Source: an uncultured Propionibacteriaceae bacterium
Lineage (GTDB): Bacteria; Actinomycetota; Actinomycetes; Propionibacteriales; Propionibacteriaceae
Length of the DNA stretch: 64,000 nt
NCBI GenBank assembly: GCA_936924635.1
Contig: CAKZHP010000046.1
Coordinates: 6,382-70,381, forward strand
Direction: 5' to 3'
Shown: positions 31,469-42,478 of the stretch, piece after piece
How positions within the stretch are numbered: the stretch's first letter is position 1
Layout of the letters: each line of letters opens with the position of its first letter
Notes under the pieces: generated by a model
What the model was told of the DNA's origin: nothing
What the model saw: the letters and a program-made list of their open reading frames with translations, nothing else
Databases searched by the model: none
Made by a program: the position numbers and the translations under genes

Positions 31469-33007
31469 TCACGGCCTGCGCCACATGCGGCCGTCTCGCC
31501 GGATCATGTCGAGCCCCCCAGGAGGCCCCCAGGTCCCGGAGGGGTACGACTCCGGCTTCTCGTCCAGGCTCGCCCAGTAGTCCAGCACCGGGTCGAGGAT
31601 CTGCCAGCTGAGCTCGACCTCCTCCTGCTGCGGGAACAGCGGCGGGTCGCCCAGCAGCACGTCGAGGATCAGCCGCTCGTACGCCTCCGGGGAGGCCTCC
31701 GTGAAGGAGCCGCCGTACGAGAAGTCCATGCTGACGTCGCGGATCTCCATCTGCGTGCCCGGCACCTTGGAGCCGAACCGCACGATCACGCCCTCGTCGG
31801 GCTGGATGCGCATCACCAGGGCGTTGCGGCCGAGGTCCTCGGTGTCGGTGGCCGTGAAGGGCAGGTGCGGGGCCTTCTTGAACCCCAGGGCGATCTCGGT
31901 GACGCGGCGCGGCAGGCGCTTGCCCGTACGCAGGTAGAACGGGACGCCCGCCCAGCGGCGGTTGTCGACGTCGACGCGGATGGCGGCGTACGTCTCCGTG
32001 GACGAGGTGGCCTGGAAGCCCTCCTCCTCCACATACCCGACGACCGGCTTGCCGCCCGACCAGCCGGCGGCGTACCGGCCGCGGGCTGAGTGCAGGTCGA
32101 TGCGGTCCGGCAGCGTCACGGCCGAGAGCACCTTCTGCTTCTCGCGGCGCAGGTTCACCGCGTCGAACGCCACCGGCTCCTCCATCGCGGTCAGCGCGAG
32201 CAGCTGCAGGAGGTGGTTCTGGATCACGTCGCGGGCCGCGCCGATGCCGTCGTAGTAGCTGGCCCGGCCGCCGACGCCGATGTCCTCGGCCATCGTGATC
32301 TGCACGTGGTCGACGTAGTTGTTGTTCCAGATCGGCTCGTACATCTGGTTCGCGAACCGGAGCGCGAGCAGGTTCTGCACCGTCTCCTTGCCGAGGTAGT
32401 GGTCGATGCGGAACACCGACTCGGGCGGGAAGACGCCCGACAGCACCCGGTTCAGCTCCTTGGCGCTCTCCAGGTCGTGACCGAACGGCTTCTCGATGAC
32501 CACCCGGCTCCACCGGTTGCCGTGCGCGTCGGCCAGCTTGTGCTTGCGGAGCTGGTTGATGACGGTCTCGAACAGGCCCGGCGGGATCGACAGGTAGAAG
32601 GCGTGGTTGCCGCCGGTGCCGCGCTGGTTGTCCAGCTCGTTGACCGTGTCGACCAGCTGCACCCAGGAGGCGTCGTCGTCGAGGTTGCCCGGCACGAACC
32701 GGATCCCGTCCAGCAGCTGCTGCCAGACCTCCTCGCGGAAGGGGGTGCGGGCATGGTCGCGTACGGAGTCGTGGACGAGCTTCGCGAAGTCCTGGTCCGC
32801 CCAGTCGCGGCGCGCGAACCCGACCAGGCCGAAACCGGGGGGCAGAAGGCCACGGTTCGCCAGGTCGTACACCGCCGGCATGACCTTCTTGCGAGCCAGG
32901 TCACCGGTGACACCGAAGATGACGAGCACGCACGGCCCGGCGATGCGGGGGAGCCGCCGGTCCTGCGGGTCGCGGAGCGGGTTGGTGAAGCTCATCTCGT
33001 CCGGCAC
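31469..33007 (-). CDS. zwf: Glucose-6-phosphate 1-dehydrogenase
   Basis: A 512-residue enzyme oxidising glucose 6-phosphate with NADP. The coenzyme motif VIFGVTGDLARKKVMPAVYD, the catalytic RIDHYLGKETVQNLLALRFA and the substrate-binding VVIEKPFGHDLESAKEL are visible, and the C-terminus YPSGTWGPPGG matches mycobacterial Zwf2. The start could be ATG 32995, GTG 33007 or ATG 33031. GTG 33007 is preferred because GGAAGGGG lies about 4 bases upstream, while ATG 33031 is only 4 bases from the -10 box TAGGTT (33041-33036) and would precede the likely transcription start. Confidence 0.95.
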   Translation of the reverse strand: MPDEMSFTNPLRDPQDRRLPRIAGPCVLVIFGVTGDLARKKVMPAVYDLANRGLLPPGFGLVGFARRDWADQDFAKLVHDSVRDHARTPFREEVWQQLLDGIRFVPGNLDDDASWVQLVDTVNELDNQRGTGGNHAFYLSIPPGLFETVINQLRKHKLADAHGNRWSRVVIEKPFGHDLESAKELNRVLSGVFPPESVFRIDHYLGKETVQNLLALRFANQMYEPIWNNNYVDHVQITMAEDIGVGGRASYYDGIGAARDVIQNHLLQLLALTAMEEPVAFDAVNLRREKQKVLSAVTLPDRIDLHSARGRYAAGWSGGKPVVGYVEEEGFQATSSTETYAAIRVDVDNRRWAGVPFYLRTGKRLPRRVTEIALGFKKAPHLPFTATDTEDLGRNALVMRIQPDEGVIVRFGSKVPGTQMEIRDVSMDFSYGGSFTEASPEAYERLILDVLLGDPPLFPQQEEVELSWQILDPVLDYWASLDEKPESYPSGTWGPPGGLDMIRRDGRMWRRP

Positions 33008-33035
33008 GGTGCCCCTTCCGTCGGTGTCCATGTGC

Positions 33036-33041
33036 AACCTA
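33036..33041 (-). promoter_or_regulatory. -10 box of the zwf-opcA-pgl promoter
   Basis: TAGGTT on the minus strand. Transcription starting about 7 bases on would give a leader of roughly 20 bases containing GGAAGGGG before the GTG at 33007. Confidence 0.5.
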
Positions 33042-33069
33042 TCGTCACCCGGTCGTGGCCGGGCACAGA

Positions 33070-33098
33070 CGGAGGCGCCCCGATCTGGGACGCCTCCG
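33070..33098 (-). terminator. Hairpin terminator downstream of tal
   Basis: CGGAGGCG (33070-33077) pairs with CGCCTCCG (33091-33098) around a 13-base loop, between the tal stop and the zwf promoter. It separates tal from the zwf operon. Confidence 0.6.
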
Positions 33099-33116
33099 GC
33101 ACTGCGGTGATGGTCT

Positions 33117-34217
33117 CTAGCTCTTGGCCTCGGCCACGGCCTTCTCGACGGAGGCGACGAGCTCGTCCCACGAGACGTCGAACTTGTCGATGCCCTCGTC
33201 CTCCAGGGTGCGGAACACGTCGTTGAGGTCGACGCCCAGCTCCTCGATGCGGCGCAGCACCTCACGGCCCTGCTCGCCGGTGCCGTCCATCGACTCGGTC
33301 ACCTTGCCGTGGTCGGCGAAGGCCTTGAGCGTCTTCTCCGGCATCGTGTTCACGACGCCCTCGGCGACGAGCTCGGTGACGTACAGCGTATCGGGCAGCG
33401 CCGGATCCTTGGTGCCGGTCGAGGCCCACAGCGGCCGCTGGCGGTTGGCGCCCTTGGCCTCCAGGGCCAGGAAGCGCTCGTCACCGAACACCTGCTCGTA
33501 CGCGGCCAGGGCGACCTGGGCGTTCGCGATGGCGGCCTGCGACTTGAAGGCCAGGGCCTCCTCGGTGCCGATCGCCTCGAGGCGCTTGTCCACCTCGGTG
33601 TCGACGCGGGAGATGAAGAAGGAGGCGACGGAGTGGATCTTGGAGAGGTCCTTGCCGGCCGCGGCGGCCTCCTCGAGGCCCGCGAGGTAGGCGTCCATCA
33701 CCAGGCGGTAGCGGTCCTCGGAGAAGATCAGCGTCACGTTGACCGAGATGCCGGCGGCGATCGTCTTCTGGATGGCGGGGATGCCCGGCTCGGTCGCGGG
33801 GATCTTGATGAGCACGTTCTCGCGGCCCACCAGCTCGTGCAGCTCGGCGGCCTGGGCGACGGTGCCGTCGGTCTCGCGGGCCAGGCCCGGCTCGACCTCG
33901 ATGGACACGCGGCCGTCGTAGCCCTTCGAGGACTCGTAGATGTCGGAGAACAGGTCGCACGCGTCGCGTACGTCACCGGCCGTGAGCTTCTTGATGACCT
34001 CCGACACGTGCTCGTCGCCGATGTCACGCAGCTGGTCGGCGTAGTCCTCGCTCTGCTTCAAGGCGGCGGCGAAGATCGTCGGGTTGGTCGTCACGCCGAC
34101 GACCGCGCTGTTCTCGATGAGCTCCTTGAGGTTGCCCGACGTGAGGCGGCCCCGGGAGAGGTCGTCCAGCCAGATCGAGACTCCGGCGTCGGCGAGAGCC
34201 TTGAGGCGGTCGTTCAT
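33117..34217 (-). CDS. tal: Transaldolase
   Basis: A 366-residue class I transaldolase of the long actinobacterial type, moving a three-carbon unit between sugar phosphates in the non-oxidative pentose phosphate path. Signatures are [32 protein letters not shown] and the Schiff-base lysine region [16 protein letters not shown], followed by [13 protein letters not shown]. The ATG has GTGGAGGAACCTC upstream. In many actinobacteria transketolase lies next to tal, but no tkt gene is found here. Confidence 0.96.
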   Translation of the reverse strand: MNDRLKALADAGVSIWLDDLSRGRLTSGNLKELIENSAVVGVTTNPTIFAAALKQSEDYADQLRDIGDEHVSEVIKKLTAGDVRDACDLFSDIYESSKGYDGRVSIEVEPGLARETDGTVAQAAELHELVGRENVLIKIPATEPGIPAIQKTIAAGISVNVTLIFSEDRYRLVMDAYLAGLEEAAAAGKDLSKIHSVASFFISRVDTEVDKRLEAIGTEEALAFKSQAAIANAQVALAAYEQVFGDERFLALEAKGANRQRPLWASTGTKDPALPDTLYVTELVAEGVVNTMPEKTLKAFADHGKVTESMDGTGEQGREVLRRIEELGVDLNDVFRTLEDEGIDKFDVSWDELVASVEKAVAEAKS

Positions 34218-34264
34218 GAGGTTCCTCCACAGGGACAGGACTGCTGGTCAGTCCGACGGTTGAA

Positions 34265-34287
34265 ACTCTAGTCAGCCTGGCTGACAG
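34265..34287 (-). promoter_or_regulatory. Promoter of tal with a TGTCAG upstream element
   Basis: Minus strand CTGTCAGCC (34287-34279), 8 bases, TAGAGT (34270-34265). Spacing equals the RecA-NDp motif but the last two bases of the upstream element differ and tal is not a damage gene. The stretch also contains the palindrome GTCAGCC-T-GGCTGAC (34271-34285). The leader is about 40 bases with a good ribosome-binding site. Confidence 0.4.
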
Positions 34288-34315
34288 GTCGCCCGGTTGC
34301 CGCGCGTTGCCCGTT

Positions 34316-35269
34316 CTACCAGGGCAGCAGGGGTGAGATGGCGGCGGCGAGGAAGAGCACCGAGAGGTAGGAGTTCGACCAGTGGAACAGGCGCATCGGC
34401 TTCACGGTGACGTCGGTTCCCCCGGCCCGGGCACGACGCAGCAGCCCGACGGCCTCGACGATGAACAGGGCCCCGGCCAGTGCGGCGACCACGGGGTACA
34501 GCAGGCCCGTGTCGGCGAGGGGCCAGAGCGTCAGGGAGACCGCCACGGTGATCACGGTGTAGACGAGGATCTGGGTGGCGACCCTCACGGGGGGAGCTAC
34601 CACCGGCAGCATGGGCACGCCGCCGGCCTCGTAGTCCTCGCGGTAGCGCCAGGCGAGCGCCCAGGTGTGCGGCGGGGTCCAGAAGAAGACGACGAGGAAC
34701 AGCACGAACGGTGCCCAGTCGACGCGGCCGGTGACCGCGGTCCAGCCGATCAGCGGGGGGAAGCAGCCGGCGATCCCGCCCCAGACGATGTTCTGGGAAG
34801 TGCGTCGCTTCAGCCACATCGTGTACACGAAGACGTAGAAGGCGTTGGCGAGCAGGGCCAGCCACGCCGACAGCCAGTTGGCCCCGAGACCCAGGATCAG
34901 GGCCGAGAGCACGGCCAGCACGGCGCCGAACACTGCCGCCTGGGTACGGCCGACGCGGTGGCGGGGCAGCGTACGGGTGCGGGTGCGCCGCATCTTGGCG
35001 TCGATGTCGGAGTCGATGACGTTGTTGAACGTGTTCGCACTGCCAGCCGCCAGGTAGCCGCCGACCATCGTGACCAGCAGCAACGACAGGCTGGGCACGC
35101 TGTGCCCGGCTAGGAACATCGTGGGGATGGTCGTGACCAGCAGCAGCTCGATGATGCGGGGCTTGGTGAGACCGACGTACGCGGCGACGACGTCGCGGGT
35201 CGTGACCGCAGGGCCGATCGAGGGGGCTGCCGTCGTCGCGACAGGTGGTGTCACCCGCGTCTTCTCCAT
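34316..35269 (-). CDS. ctaB: Protoheme IX farnesyltransferase (heme O synthase)
   Basis: A 317-residue UbiA-family membrane enzyme adding a farnesyl group to heme b. The prenyl-diphosphate-binding aspartate motif is in SANTFNNVIDSDIDAKMRRT, preceded by YVGLTKPRIIELLLVT. The second conserved loop is WTPPHTWALAWRYREDYEAG. About nine membrane helices follow. The ATG at 35269 is used, but a GTG at 35284 (5 residues longer) is also possible. Together with ctaA it makes heme A for an aa3-type oxidase. A -10-like TAGAGT (35304-35299) overlaps the ctaA stop codon. Confidence 0.94.
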   Translation of the reverse strand: MEKTRVTPPVATTAAPSIGPAVTTRDVVAAYVGLTKPRIIELLLVTTIPTMFLAGHSVPSLSLLLVTMVGGYLAAGSANTFNNVIDSDIDAKMRRTRTRTLPRHRVGRTQAAVFGAVLAVLSALILGLGANWLSAWLALLANAFYVFVYTMWLKRRTSQNIVWGGIAGCFPPLIGWTAVTGRVDWAPFVLFLVVFFWTPPHTWALAWRYREDYEAGGVPMLPVVAPPVRVATQILVYTVITVAVSLTLWPLADTGLLYPVVAALAGALFIVEAVGLLRRARAGGTDVTVKPMRLFHWSNSYLSVLFLAAAISPLLPW

Positions 35270-35301
35270 CCCGCCCGGACGCACCGGGCACCAGCCCGAC
35301 T

Positions 35302-36228
35302 CTAGTCCTCGGCGCCAGGACCGACCAAGCGCGGGCCACCCTCCGGCCGCAGGGTGAGCAGCACGTGAACCGTCCAGGCGGTGAAGCAGGCGACGCCGAC
35401 CAGGTGCAGGGCGACGAGGGCGAGCGGTAGCCCGGTGAAGTACTGGACGTAGCCCACGGCACCCTGCGCGAGCTCGATGAGCAGCAGCACGGCGACGAGC
35501 CGGTCACGGGTGAGGGCGAGGAGCGCCACGGTCGCTGCGACCAGCACCCAGACCGCCCAGGCGTGCGCCTTCGCCGCGGTCTCCACCTCGAGACCGTTGC
35601 GCTGCGCCCCGCCGTCGCCCGAGTGCGGGCCGGCGCCGGTGACGACGGTGCCGAGCACGACCACCAGGCCGCTGAGGGCGAAGATCCCGAGCACGACGCG
35701 TGACGCCGTCGCCGTGACGGGTCGGCGCCTCAGTCCGTACGCGAGGTGCACCATCGTCACGCAGATCCCGACCAGCACCACCGACAGCAGGAGGTGGAGG
35801 CTGACCACCCAGGGGTTGAGCTGGGTGCGCACGGTGACGCCGCCGATGACGCCCTGCAGCGGGATGCCGATGCCGGAGAGGAACGCCAGCAGGCGCAGGC
35901 GCCGGCGGGGCTGCCCCTCCTCGTCGCGGGTGCGCCACGCGGTGACGAAGGTGCCGATGACCAGGGCGATCAGGACGAACGTGAGCGTGCGGTTGCCGAA
36001 CTCGATGAGGCCGTGGATGCCGAGCTCCCCCCGCGGCGTGTACGAGTCGGGGGTGCACCGTGGCCAGGTGGGGCAGCCGAGCCCTGACTTCGTCAGCCGC
36101 ACCACGGCACCCGTGACGATCAGGAGCATGTTCCCGGCCAGCGACCCCGCGGTCCACAGCCTCAGCGCCCGGCCGTCCCGCACGGGGGGCGCGGCGGTGA
36201 CGGTGGGGGTGGCTGCGGAGGTCGACAC
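35302..36228 (-). CDS. ctaA: Heme A synthase (COX15/CtaA)
   Basis: A 308-residue, eight-helix membrane enzyme converting heme O to heme A. Conserved features are GAVVRLTKSGLGCPTWPRC with the cysteine pair, HGLIEFGNRTLTFVLI with its glutamate and histidine, and later heme-ligand histidines in VVSLHLLLSVVLVG, KAHAWAVW and VALHLVGVACF. I start at the GTG at 36228, because TAGACT lies 7 bases upstream as in other leaderless genes here. An ATG 48 bases further up would add 16 residues that overlap that box. Confidence 0.92.
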   Translation of the reverse strand: MSTSAATPTVTAAPPVRDGRALRLWTAGSLAGNMLLIVTGAVVRLTKSGLGCPTWPRCTPDSYTPRGELGIHGLIEFGNRTLTFVLIALVIGTFVTAWRTRDEEGQPRRRLRLLAFLSGIGIPLQGVIGGVTVRTQLNPWVVSLHLLLSVVLVGICVTMVHLAYGLRRRPVTATASRVVLGIFALSGLVVVLGTVVTGAGPHSGDGGAQRNGLEVETAAKAHAWAVWVLVAATVALLALTRDRLVAVLLLIELAQGAVGYVQYFTGLPLALVALHLVGVACFTAWTVHVLLTLRPEGGPRLVGPGAED

Positions 36229-36235
36229 GCTCGCC

Positions 36236-36241
36236 AGTCTA
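36236..36241 (-). promoter_or_regulatory. -10 box of a leaderless ctaA promoter
   Basis: TAGACT on the minus strand ends 7 bases before the GTG at 36228. Confidence 0.5.
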
Positions 36242-36372
36242 GGCAGTGCGTCTCGACGGTCGTCGCGGCTGCCCATGCCGGAGGGCGAGCGGCACAGGCG
36301 ATGCGTACGGGCGCATCTGCGTGACGCCGAGCAGCGGGAGCGTCAGCAGCCGAGGTGAGCTCCGGGCACGGT

Positions 36373-37611
36373 TCAGAGCGCGGAGCCCTTCTTGTACTCG
36401 TCGAAGGAGATGTTCCAGTCGGTCCAGCCGTTGCCCTGCTCCAGGCCGCGCTTGGTGCCGGTCACCTCGATGAGGTCACCCACGCGGCAGTTCTGGAACA
36501 GCCAGGCGCCGGCGTCGGTGCTGACGCCGATGCAGCCGTGGCTCACGTTGGCCTTGCCCTGGCTGCCGGTCGACCAGGGGGCGGCGTGGATGAACTCGCC
36601 GGAGTTGGTCTCGCGCATCGCGTACTGGACGTCGGGGATGTTGTAGTACTCGGGGTCGCCGGGCTCGATGCCCACGGTGTTCGCGTCCATCTTGAGCTTC
36701 TCGAACTTCTCCATCAGCACCTTCTTGCCGCTGCGGGTCTCGAAGCCCGCCTTGCCGCCGGTGATGGGGACGGTGCGCGCCAATGCTCCGTCGACGACCA
36801 CCTGCATCTGGTGGCTGGCGAGGTCGGCCTTGAGGATCACGGAGCGGCCGATGGTCATCGAGCCGGTCACCGACTTCTGCCCGTACGTGCCGTTGCCGGC
36901 CGGGATCGAGTTGATGTCGACGTTGATGGCGACCTTGGTGCCGGGTGCCCACAGCTCCTTGGGCCGCCAGTGCGCCTCGGTCGACGACAGCCAGCGCCAG
37001 GACCCCTCGGTCGCGGGCGTCGCCGTGACGGTCATCTTCTTCTGGAAGGTGGCCTTGTCGGCGACGGGCACGTCGAACAGGACGACCACCGGCATCGCGA
37101 CGCCGACGGTGCCGCCGGAGGCGATCGTGGGAAAGATCTGCTGCTTGAGCGACAAGGCTTGCGACCTGAACGTCGACGTCTTGGTCGCCTCGGTGCCCTT
37201 GGTGCTCAGCCCCTTCATGGCGAGCTCGTAGGTCATGCCCGGCTCGAGGAGCGCACCCGCGGTCCAGGTCGTGGCATCGGGGGAGAGGGTGCCCTGGACG
37301 GTCTGCTTGCCGGCCTTCGGGTCCGTGTACGTCATCGCGACCGACGCCAGGGTGCCGAGGGTGGCGGTGACCTTGACGAGGGTGTCGACCGGGACCTGGG
37401 CTCCTTCGGCGACGCTCGGCGTCATGGTCACCTGAGGCTCCGGGGTGGGCGTCGGCGTGGGCGTAGACGCTGGGCTCGGGGACCCCGGTGCACCGGTGGT
37501 GGTGCCGGTCGGCTGGTCGACGGTGGCGGGGCCCTGCTTGGCGCACCCGGCGACGGCCAGTGCTGAGCCTGCCGCGGCGAGCGTGACGACGGTACGGCGT
37601 GCGACGGTCAT
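36373..37611 (-). CDS. L,D-transpeptidase lipoprotein (Ig-like and YkuD domains), copy 1
   Basis: A 412-residue exported enzyme that forms 3-3 cross-links in peptidoglycan. The signal peptide ends in a lipobox (LAVAGC). A Thr/Pro linker, two Ig-like domains (about 60-250, the second with TEAHWRPKELWAPGTKVAI) and a YkuD catalytic domain (about 260-395) follow. The active-site motif reads SHGCIGVSTDAGAWLF with cysteine at about residue 360, the usual R after the cysteine motif being absent. The domain order matches LdtMt2-type enzymes. The C-terminus DWNISFDEYKKGSAL nearly repeats that of the adjacent paralogue. The ATG at 37611 follows AGAGGTG. Confidence 0.9.
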   Translation of the reverse strand: MTVARRTVVTLAAAGSALAVAGCAKQGPATVDQPTGTTTGAPGSPSPASTPTPTPTPEPQVTMTPSVAEGAQVPVDTLVKVTATLGTLASVAMTYTDPKAGKQTVQGTLSPDATTWTAGALLEPGMTYELAMKGLSTKGTEATKTSTFRSQALSLKQQIFPTIASGGTVGVAMPVVVLFDVPVADKATFQKKMTVTATPATEGSWRWLSSTEAHWRPKELWAPGTKVAINVDINSIPAGNGTYGQKSVTGSMTIGRSVILKADLASHQMQVVVDGALARTVPITGGKAGFETRSGKKVLMEKFEKLKMDANTVGIEPGDPEYYNIPDVQYAMRETNSGEFIHAAPWSTGSQGKANVSHGCIGVSTDAGAWLFQNCRVGDLIEVTGTKRGLEQGNGWTDWNISFDEYKKGSAL

Positions 37612-37774
37612 GATCACCTCTGCAGAGCGGGGGAGAGCTGGCGTACAGAGCAAGTATCACCGAGAGGGTGCAGTGTGGCCGTTCCCGACCCGGGCCGGGG
37701 CCATGGTCGTGGTCGGCTCCCGGAGCCAGCAGATGACAGTGAGCGCAACACCGGTCTCAGGCGGGACACCCCCG

Positions 37775-37895
37775 GTCTGGACTGAGGAGAGCGACAGCGA
37801 GGCCCAGCTGGCGCCGTGCTGGTATCGCCGCTGTCGATCGACGAGGGAAGGCCGGGGTGATAGCGTCCCGCCTGCGGAGCCCGGAGGGCGACAGA
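37775..37895 (-). repeat. Dispersed intergenic repeat, copy B
   Basis: The minus-strand counterpart of the element at 29316-29437. Blocks 1-3 occupy 37895-37874, 37850-37828 and 37800-37775. It begins directly after the stop of L,D-transpeptidase copy 2, in that gene's orientation, and occupies most of the spacer between the two transpeptidase genes. Spacing between block starts is 45 and 50 bases, against 45 and 51 in copy A. Confidence 0.8.
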
Positions 37896-39170
37896 TCATA
37901 GAGCGCTGCCCTTCTTGAACTCTGCGAAGGAGATGTTCCAGTCGGTCCAGCCGTTGCCGTCCTCGAGGGGGCGGGAGCTTCCGGTGTAGAGGACGGGGTC
38001 GCCGACGAGGGAGTTCGTCATCAGCCAGTCGGCGTTCTCGTCGCTCATGCCGACGCAGCCGTGGCTGACGTTGGTCTTGCCCTGCGATCCGACGGACCAG
38101 GGCGCGGCGTGGAAGAACTCGCCGGACTGGGTGACGCGCATGGCGTACTTGACGCCCTTGAGGTCGTAGAACTCGGGGGAGTCCTGGGCGGTGCCGGTGC
38201 TGCCGGCGTTCATGTCGACGGAGTCGAGCCGCTCCATGATCACCTTGGTGCCGGAGCGGGTCTCGAAGCCTTCCTTGCCGCCGGTCACGGGGATGACCTT
38301 GGTGGTCTGGCCGTTGACTGTCTGGGTGGCGGTGTGCGCCTGGAGGTCGACGGTGATCTGGGCGGCTCGGCCGACGGTGAAGGAGGCGCGCTTGGACTCC
38401 TGCCCGTACAGGCCGTTGCCGGCGGAGACGCCGTTCACGGCGATGTTGACGTCGACGGTGGTGCCCGTCTGCCAGTAGCTCTCGGGCCGCCAGTGGGCCT
38501 CCTTGTCGGAGACCCAGCGCCAGGAGCCGTTCTGAGCGGGGACGCTGGTGACCTGCATGGCGCGCTGGAAGGAGGCCTTGTCGGCGATCGGCATGTCGAA
38601 GGAGACCACCACCGGCATGGCCACCCCGACGGTCTGGCCGGCGCCGATGATGTTGTAGACGAAGACCTGCTGCTTCAACGACAGCGGCGTGGTGGAGAAC
38701 TTCACCGTCTTGGCGACCGCCTGCCCGTCGGCGGAGCGGGCGCTGATGGCCGCGGTGTAGGAGACGCCGGGTTCAAGCAGCGCCGCCGCCTGCCAGGTGC
38801 TCTTGTCGGCCGACACGCCGCCGGGCAGCGCCTTCTTCTCAGGGCGCGGGTCGGTCGAGGTCACGACGACGTTCTCGACCGTGCCGCCGGTCACGGTGGC
38901 GACGAAGCGGTGGTCGACCGGCACCTGGGCACCGTCAGCGAGGCTGGCGGTGACCGCGAACGGAGCCGCGGAGGTCGGTGCCGCGGAGGTGGGCGCAGGC
39001 GACACCGGCGCCGTCGCGGACGTGCTCGCTGCCGGTGACGACGCGGGCGCCGACGCCGGGCCCCCGGTCGTGGACTGCGGGGCCGGGGCCGAGGTCGTCG
39101 AGCTGCTGCAGGCTCCCAGCAGGAGGACGAGGGTGGCGACGAGGGCGCTGACGCGGGCAGGCAGGACCAT
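37896..39170 (-). CDS. L,D-transpeptidase lipoprotein (Ig-like and YkuD domains), copy 2
   Basis: A 424-residue paralogue of the downstream enzyme with the same architecture: lipobox signal (LLLGAC), a Ser/Ala/Pro/Thr linker of about 45 residues, two Ig-like domains (DKEAHWRPESYWQTGTTVDV in the second) and a YkuD domain. The active site is SHGCVGMSDENADWLM, with cysteine at about residue 372. It acts outside the membrane on muropeptides. The ATG follows GAAGGAG. The copies are divergent enough that the duplication is not recent, and they are separated by repeat copy B. Confidence 0.9.
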   Translation of the reverse strand: MVLPARVSALVATLVLLLGACSSSTTSAPAPQSTTGGPASAPASSPAASTSATAPVSPAPTSAAPTSAAPFAVTASLADGAQVPVDHRFVATVTGGTVENVVVTSTDPRPEKKALPGGVSADKSTWQAAALLEPGVSYTAAISARSADGQAVAKTVKFSTTPLSLKQQVFVYNIIGAGQTVGVAMPVVVSFDMPIADKASFQRAMQVTSVPAQNGSWRWVSDKEAHWRPESYWQTGTTVDVNIAVNGVSAGNGLYGQESKRASFTVGRAAQITVDLQAHTATQTVNGQTTKVIPVTGGKEGFETRSGTKVIMERLDSVDMNAGSTGTAQDSPEFYDLKGVKYAMRVTQSGEFFHAAPWSVGSQGKTNVSHGCVGMSDENADWLMTNSLVGDPVLYTGSSRPLEDGNGWTDWNISFAEFKKGSAL

Positions 39171-39202
39171 GGAACTCCTTCGGGTCGGCTCTCAGTATGA
39201 AC

Positions 39203-39233
39203 GAGCCCTAGGGCATTCCCCGCATCGGGGCTC
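39203..39233 (-). terminator. Possible terminator downstream of the membrane pyrophosphatase
   Basis: GAGCCC (39203-39208) pairs with GGGCTC (39228-39233), and an inner CCCCG/CGGGG hairpin lies at 39218-39230. The 10-base palindrome GCCCTAGGGC is embedded. It lies between the pyrophosphatase stop and L,D-transpeptidase copy 2. Confidence 0.4.
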
Positions 39234-39242
39234 CCGCTCCGG

Positions 39243-41744
<2,502 letters not shown>

Positions 41745-41870
41745 AACGACCTCCAGTCCACCTCCGGAGGCCCGGCGGCGGCATCACCCTAGCCGCACTG
41801 CTGCGGGAAGGGGAGCGTCCGTCGCCGAGTCGCTGCGTCGGTGGGTGGAGGCCGTCGCGGTGGGTCGTGC

Positions 41871-42476
41871 TCAGGCGGGGGGCTCGGTCCAGTCGATCGG
41901 CCAGCCCTTGTCCTCCAGCCGCGCGCGTACGCGCTCGACGTCGGCCTCGCTGGGGCTCTGCCGGATCACGTCCTCGATCGCGGCCCCGACGTTGGCCGGC
42001 GTGGCGGGGGAGACCCCGCTGCGGCGGAGCGACTTGGCCACCTGCTTCACCTCGGCCTTGGTGAGCCGGCGCTGCAGCAGCGCCAGCAGCGGGATGTAGT
42101 CCTTGGGCGGGACACCCTCGGGGTAGCCGGCGCGGAGCCAGCCGATGACCCGCGACAGGACGCTGCCGGCGTGCGGCTCGTCGTCGGTCTCGTCGGCCTC
42201 GGCGAGGGGCCAGCCGCCGATGACCAGCTGTACGGAGACCCGGCGGATGTCGTCGGCCGACGGCTCCTGCGGCGAGTCGAGCAGGGTGGTCACCTGGGCC
42301 TGGTCGAGGGTCTGGCCCTGCGAGAGGGAGGCCAGCTGGGCAGCCGCGCCGTGCAGCTCGGACGTGGTGAGCCGGCGCCGCAGCAGCCCGATCAGTGCGG
42401 GGTAGTCGCCCTCGGGGATGCCGTCGGCGTACCCGGCCCTGACCCACTGCAGCACCTGAGCGGTCGGATCGGTCAT
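41871..42476 (-). CDS. Protein with two DUF3349 domains
   Basis: A 201-residue soluble protein made of two DUF3349 units (about 1-80 and 105-190). The second shows LSRVIGWLRAGYPEGVPPKD and YIPLLALLQRRLTKAEVKQV, very close to the single-domain mycobacterial protein next to pitA (Rv0543c). The first unit repeats it more loosely (VRAGYADGIPEGDYPALIGLL). An acidic linker joins them. Function is unknown. It is the last gene of a pit operon, 2 bp after the preceding stop, suggesting a role tied to phosphate transport. Confidence 0.85.
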   Translation of the reverse strand: MTDPTAQVLQWVRAGYADGIPEGDYPALIGLLRRRLTTSELHGAAAQLASLSQGQTLDQAQVTTLLDSPQEPSADDIRRVSVQLVIGGWPLAEADETDDEPHAGSVLSRVIGWLRAGYPEGVPPKDYIPLLALLQRRLTKAEVKQVAKSLRRSGVSPATPANVGAAIEDVIRQSPSEADVERVRARLEDKGWPIDWTEPPA

Positions 42477-42478
42477 GG

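Noticed and set aside
33029..33031. ATG at 33031 as the zwf start
   Set aside because: It is only 4 bases from the -10 box, so it would lie upstream of the probable transcription start, and a better ribosome-binding site precedes GTG 33007.
36229..36276. 16-residue N-terminal extension of CtaA
   Set aside because: The extension covers the TAGACT box placed exactly 7 bases before GTG 36228, and homology begins after that GTG.
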